From Nonomuraea jabiensis (GTDB lineage Bacteria; Actinomycetota; Actinomycetes; Streptosporangiales; Streptosporangiaceae), in assembly GCF_014204795.1 (NCBI RefSeq), contig NZ_JACHMB010000001.1:124001-188000 (forward strand): a DNA stretch of 64,000 nucleotides, given 5' to 3'. This document shows positions 61,437 to 64,000 of this stretch, piece after piece. Position 1 is the first letter of the stretch. Each line of letters starts with the position of its first letter. Below the pieces are notes generated by a model. That model made no database searches and was not told the origin of the DNA. It saw only the letters and a program-made list of their open reading frames with translations. The translations under genes and the position numbers were made by a program.

Positions 61437-61787
61437 ATGTCACGCCCACCCGCCCCGTACTCCTCGGCCAGGCGCGCCGGCGAGCTGCTGTTCGTCTCCG
61501 GCCAGCTCGGCTACCTGCCCGACGGCCGGCTCGCCGAGGGCCTGGCCGCCCAGGCCCGCCAGGCGCTGGCCAACCTCGAAGAGGTCCTGGCCGCTCACGG
61601 CCTGAGCCGCGACGACGTCGTGAAGTGCCAGGTCTTCCTGTCCTCGATCGAGGACTGGTCCGACTTCAACGCGGTCTACAAGGAGCACTTCAACCGCCCC
61701 TATCCCGCCCGCTCCGCGCTGGGTGTCCGGCTGCACCCCGGGGTCCTGGTCGAGATCGAGGCCGTCGCTCTCTGCAGGACGCCATGA
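61437..61787 (+). CDS. ridA: RidA family protein (enamine/imine deaminase)
   Basis: A 116-residue YjgF/YER057c/UK114-type protein. SARRAGELLFVSGQLGYLPD and RPYPARSALGVRLHPGVLVE contain the conserved Arg in PARS that binds the carboxylate in RidA-group active sites, and EIEAVAL ends the fold. It hydrolyses reactive enamine/imine intermediates that PLP-dependent dehydratases release. TAGCGT lies 7 nt before the ATG with no Shine-Dalgarno. Its stop overlaps the start of a threonine-dehydratase-like gene (ATGA), which directly fits this function. Start and length are typical of the family. Confidence 0.92.
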   Translation: MSRPPAPYSSARRAGELLFVSGQLGYLPDGRLAEGLAAQARQALANLEEVLAAHGLSRDDVVKCQVFLSSIEDWSDFNAVYKEHFNRPYPARSALGVRLHPGVLVEIEAVALCRTP

Positions 61788-62794
61788 GCCCGACGAGCAC
61801 CCCGACGAACGCCCCGACGAACGCCCCGACGAACGCGGACGTGCGCCGCGCCCGCGACGCGCTCCGGGGCCAGGTGATCCGCACGCCCGTGCTGTTCTCC
61901 GAGTCCCTGGACGCCCTCGCCGGGTGCCCCGTGTACGCCAAGGCCGAGTGCCTGCAGCACGCGGGCTCGTTCAAGGTGCGGGGCGCGCTGTACCGGCTGC
62001 TCACCCTGCCCCCGCAGGACCTGGCCGACGGGCTGATCACCGTCAGCGCGGGCAACGCGGCGCTCGGGCTGGCCCACGCGGCGCGCGAGTTCGGCGCGAA
62101 GCTGACGGTGGTCATGCCGGAGAGCGCGGTGCCGGAGAAGCTGGCGGCGGTGGCCGCGTACGGCGCGACCGTGGTCACCGAGGGCGTCGTGGACGCCGCC
62201 GCCGCCTTCGCCCGGGCCGAGCTGCTCCGCGCCGAGCACGGGCTCACCTTCGTGCACCCCTTCGACGACCCCATGGTCGTGGCCGGGGCGGCGACCGCCA
62301 CGCTCGAACTCCTGGAGGACCGGCCCGGCCTGGAGCGGCTGCTCCTGCCGGCCTCGGGCGGCGGGCTGCTGGCGGGCGCGATCATGGCCAAGCGCACCCT
62401 GGGGTCCGACGTGGAGATCATCGCGGTGCAGCCGTCGGGCGCCGCCGGGTTCGTCGCGTCGCTGGTCGCGGGCGAGCCCACCGCCCCGCCGGTCATCCGC
62501 ACCGTCGCCGACGGGCTCACCGCCCCCATGCCGGGACGGCTTCCCTTCGCGCTGGCCGTCCAGGCCAGGACCGAGGTGCTCACCGTCGCGGACAAGGAGA
62601 TCCTGGACGCGATGGTGACGCTGGTCAGGACGTTGCGCGTGGTCGTCGAGCCGTCCGCCTCGGTCGGCCTGGCCGCGCTCACGCACGAACCGCACCTGCG
62701 GGACGGCCGCCCCACGGGCCTGATCCTGTCCGGCGGCAACATCAACTGGCGGCTGCTGGCGGACACGCTCCGCGTGCTCCCCGGCGTCGCATGA
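61784..62794 (+). CDS. PLP-dependent threonine/serine ammonia-lyase-like enzyme
   Basis: A 336-residue type II PLP enzyme. The lysine that binds PLP is in CLQHAGSFKVRGALYR (about residues 59-74); VSAGNAALGLAHAARE follows (the usual SSGNHAQG motif is altered to SAGNAALG), and the phosphate-binding glycine loop is PASGGGLLAGAIM. The altered N-x-A motif suggests a substrate other than L-threonine. The N-terminus carries three PTNA repeats from a 12-bp DNA repeat. Overlaps ridA by 4 bases and probably forms one operon with it and the next hydrolase. It would dehydrate/deaminate a hydroxy-amino acid (possibly a D- or modified form). Confidence 0.85.
   Translation: MSPTSTPTNAPTNAPTNADVRRARDALRGQVIRTPVLFSESLDALAGCPVYAKAECLQHAGSFKVRGALYRLLTLPPQDLADGLITVSAGNAALGLAHAAREFGAKLTVVMPESAVPEKLAAVAAYGATVVTEGVVDAAAAFARAELLRAEHGLTFVHPFDDPMVVAGAATATLELLEDRPGLERLLLPASGGGLLAGAIMAKRTLGSDVEIIAVQPSGAAGFVASLVAGEPTAPPVIRTVADGLTAPMPGRLPFALAVQARTEVLTVADKEILDAMVTLVRTLRVVVEPSASVGLAALTHEPHLRDGRPTGLILSGGNINWRLLADTLRVLPGVA
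61801..61836. repeat. 12-bp tandem repeat at the N-terminus of the dehydratase gene
   Basis: Three perfect units of CCCGACGAACGC encode a repeated PTNA (residues about 7-18) before the conserved fold starts. Probably a flexible extension; copy number can change without a frameshift. Confidence 0.9.
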
Positions 62795-62840
62795 CCCGTC
62801 GTTCGACCCGTCGTTCGACCCGTCGTTTGACCCGTCGTTC
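62793..62840. repeat. 12-bp intergenic tandem repeat, four units
   Basis: Four units of GACCCGTCGTTC (unit 3 ends in T) begin at the G of the dehydratase stop codon and end just before the Shine-Dalgarno AAGGAG (62846-62851) of the next gene. The array makes up most of the spacer between the two genes. Confidence 0.92.
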
Positions 62841-62862
62841 GACCCAAGGAGCCGAGCTTCAC

Positions 62863-64000
62863 ATGCGCCTGCGCGTCCATCCGCACGTCATGGTCTCCGG
62901 GGACGGCGGCCACGGCGTGCCCTGCGAGATCGGCACGCTCGAAGTGCCGCAGGTCCGGTCCCGGCCGGGCTCCCGGACGATCGAGCTGGCCTTCGCCCGC
63001 TTCCCCGGCCGGGGGCCGGGCCCCGCCCTGATCTACCTGGAGGGCGGGCCGGGCGCGTCCGGCCTGTCCACCTGGCGGGAGCTGCCCGGCCGCTACCTGC
63101 CCTTCCTGGAGTACGGCGACGTCGTCGTGTTCGACCAGCGCGGCACGGGCGCCTCCCGGCCCTGCCTGGAGAGCCCGTTCACCATGGACCTGCCGCTCGA
63201 CCGGGTGATTGACCGGGCGGAGTTCCTGGCGGAGTCCGTGGCCAAGGCGGAGGCCACGGCCGCCTTCTGGCGGGAGCGCGGTGCCGACCTGGACGGCTAC
63301 ACGACCGAGGAGAGCGCCGACGACGTGGCCGACCTGATGTCGGCGCTCGGCTACGAGACGTTCCGGACCATCGGCGGCTCGTACGGCTCGCACCTGTCGC
63401 TGTCGGTCATCCGCCGCCACGGCCACCGCCTGGACCGGAGCGTCCTGTACGCGATCGAGGGTCCGGACGACACGTACAAGCTGCCCTCGGCCACCGACCG
63501 GCACCTGGCCAGGCTCGCCGCCATGGCGGCCGGGGCGCCCGAGCTGGACGGCCGGGTGCCCGACCTGCCGGGGCTGATGGAGCGGGTCTTCGACCGGCTG
63601 GCCAAGACCCCGGCCGAGGTGGACGGCGTGGTGATCGGCGAGTTCGACGTCAGGTACCTCACCGTGTCGGGGCTGGGGCAGCCCTCGTTCCTGCGGCGGC
63701 TGCCCGGCCTGTTCCTGGCCATGGAGGGCGGGGACTTCACCCCGTGGGCCGGGCACGTCAGGCGGCTGCGCACCGGACGCGCCGAGGCGCTCATGCCCCT
63801 GGTCATGGACGGCGCGTCGGGCGCCACGGCGGCGCGGCTGGACAGGATCGCGGCGGAGGCGGCGGCCTCGCCGTTCGGCGACCTGATGAACCTGCCCTTC
63901 CCCGGCGTGGCCGCCGCCGTCGGCGGGCCCGACCTGGGGGACGGCTTCCGGGCCCCGGTCCGCTCCGACGTCCCGGCGCTGCTGGTCAACGGCACGCTCG
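62863..64000 (+). CDS. Alpha/beta hydrolase, proline-iminopeptidase / tripeptidyl-aminopeptidase-like (runs off the end)
   Basis: At least 379 codons with no stop before the window ends. The N-terminal half reads ELAFARFPGRGPGPALIYLE, then GGPGASG (the HGGPG-like oxyanion loop of peptidase S33 enzymes), DVVVFDQRGTGASRPCLE, and the nucleophile elbow RTIGGSYGSHLSLSV (Ser near residue 171). The cap domain follows; SDVPALLVNGTL near the end is the strand that precedes the catalytic Asp. No signal peptide. AAGGAG lies 11 bases before the ATG. Same strand as ridA and the dehydratase-like gene, 68 bases after the latter, so likely the third gene of that operon. Expected to release an N-terminal residue from small peptides or hydrolyse an ester. 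Confidence 0.85.
   Translation, partial: MRLRVHPHVMVSGDGGHGVPCEIGTLEVPQVRSRPGSRTIELAFARFPGRGPGPALIYLEGGPGASGLSTWRELPGRYLPFLEYGDVVVFDQRGTGASRPCLESPFTMDLPLDRVIDRAEFLAESVAKAEATAAFWRERGADLDGYTTEESADDVADLMSALGYETFRTIGGSYGSHLSLSVIRRHGHRLDRSVLYAIEGPDDTYKLPSATDRHLARLAAMAAGAPELDGRVPDLPGLMERVFDRLAKTPAEVDGVVIGEFDVRYLTVSGLGQPSFLRRLPGLFLAMEGGDFTPWAGHVRRLRTGRAEALMPLVMDGASGATAARLDRIAAEAAASPFGDLMNLPFPGVAAAVGGPDLGDGFRAPVRSDVPALLVNGTL

Overview
The window is GC-rich DNA (roughly 70 % G+C by eye, not computed) with dense coding and third codon positions that are almost all G or C. The gene content points to a morphologically complex actinobacterium of the Streptosporangiaceae type (Nonomuraea or Streptosporangium-like): an actinobacterial DUF574 methyltransferase, a SARP/BTAD AAA regulator, an ECF41 sigma factor, a CU044_5270-type protein beside a sigma factor, an F420-type LLM oxidoreductase, and large secreted hydrolases with Pro/Thr linkers. 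The genus is an inference. I see no rRNA, tRNA, CRISPR array, transposase, integrase, phage gene or biosynthetic gene cluster. The window looks like chromosomal accessory/arm content.

Layout. 1-8.3 kb: start of a Ser/Thr kinase, quinone oxidoreductase, an ABC exporter operon ending in a PucR regulator, patatin lipase plus acyltransferase, cobyric acid synthase divergent from an MBL protein. 8.3-12 kb: MT0933-like antitoxin, relic of an ABC permease, acyltransferase 3, DUF574 methyltransferase, LLM oxidoreductase with a terminator in its leader. 12-23 kb: secreted subtilase, PmoA-like/ROK pair, and a minus-strand set of secreted phosphoesterase with three repeat modules, HupE/UreJ-type membrane protein and phytase-like esterase. 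23-26.4 kb: ECF41 sigma factor, SDR oxidoreductase, and two decayed genes (MFS transporter and LysR regulator, both with internal deletions). 26.4-32.2 kb: DinB protein, lipoprotein, orphan histidine kinase, and a membrane-anchored trypsin-like protease whose tail carries 12 identical 15-bp repeats. 32.2-41 kb: LacI regulator, acyl-CoA dehydrogenase-like flavoprotein, OmpA lipoprotein, SARP regulator divergent from a berberine-bridge-type flavoprotein, GNAT. 41-47 kb: membrane protein and a 1606-residue GH92 mannosidase under a LacI-type operator. 47-54.2 kb: TetR/FAD monooxygenase, MarR/hydrolase with paired operators, a two-component system whose kinase has two kinase cores in tandem, DUF1579 protein, tyrosine phosphatase. 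54.2-58.3 kb: ECF sigma factor with its partner protein, secreted unknown protein, ChrB-like protein. 58.3-64 kb: N-acyl-D-amino-acid deacylase, PucR regulator, and a RidA / threonine-dehydratase-like / peptidase-like operon that runs off the end.

Recurring themes. Many genes carry a -10-like hexamer (xAnnnT) 6-8 nt before the start codon and no Shine-Dalgarno sequence, suggesting leaderless mRNAs. Short in-frame or intergenic tandem repeats (12, 15, 17, 23 bp) recur. Several regulator/enzyme pairs are divergent with visible palindromes between them. Nothing here is clearly a new defence or mobile system. The most interesting candidates are the repeat-bearing secreted phosphoesterase cluster, the tandem-core histidine kinase, the His-rich repeat tail of the protease, and the RidA/dehydratase/deacylase catabolic neighbourhood.
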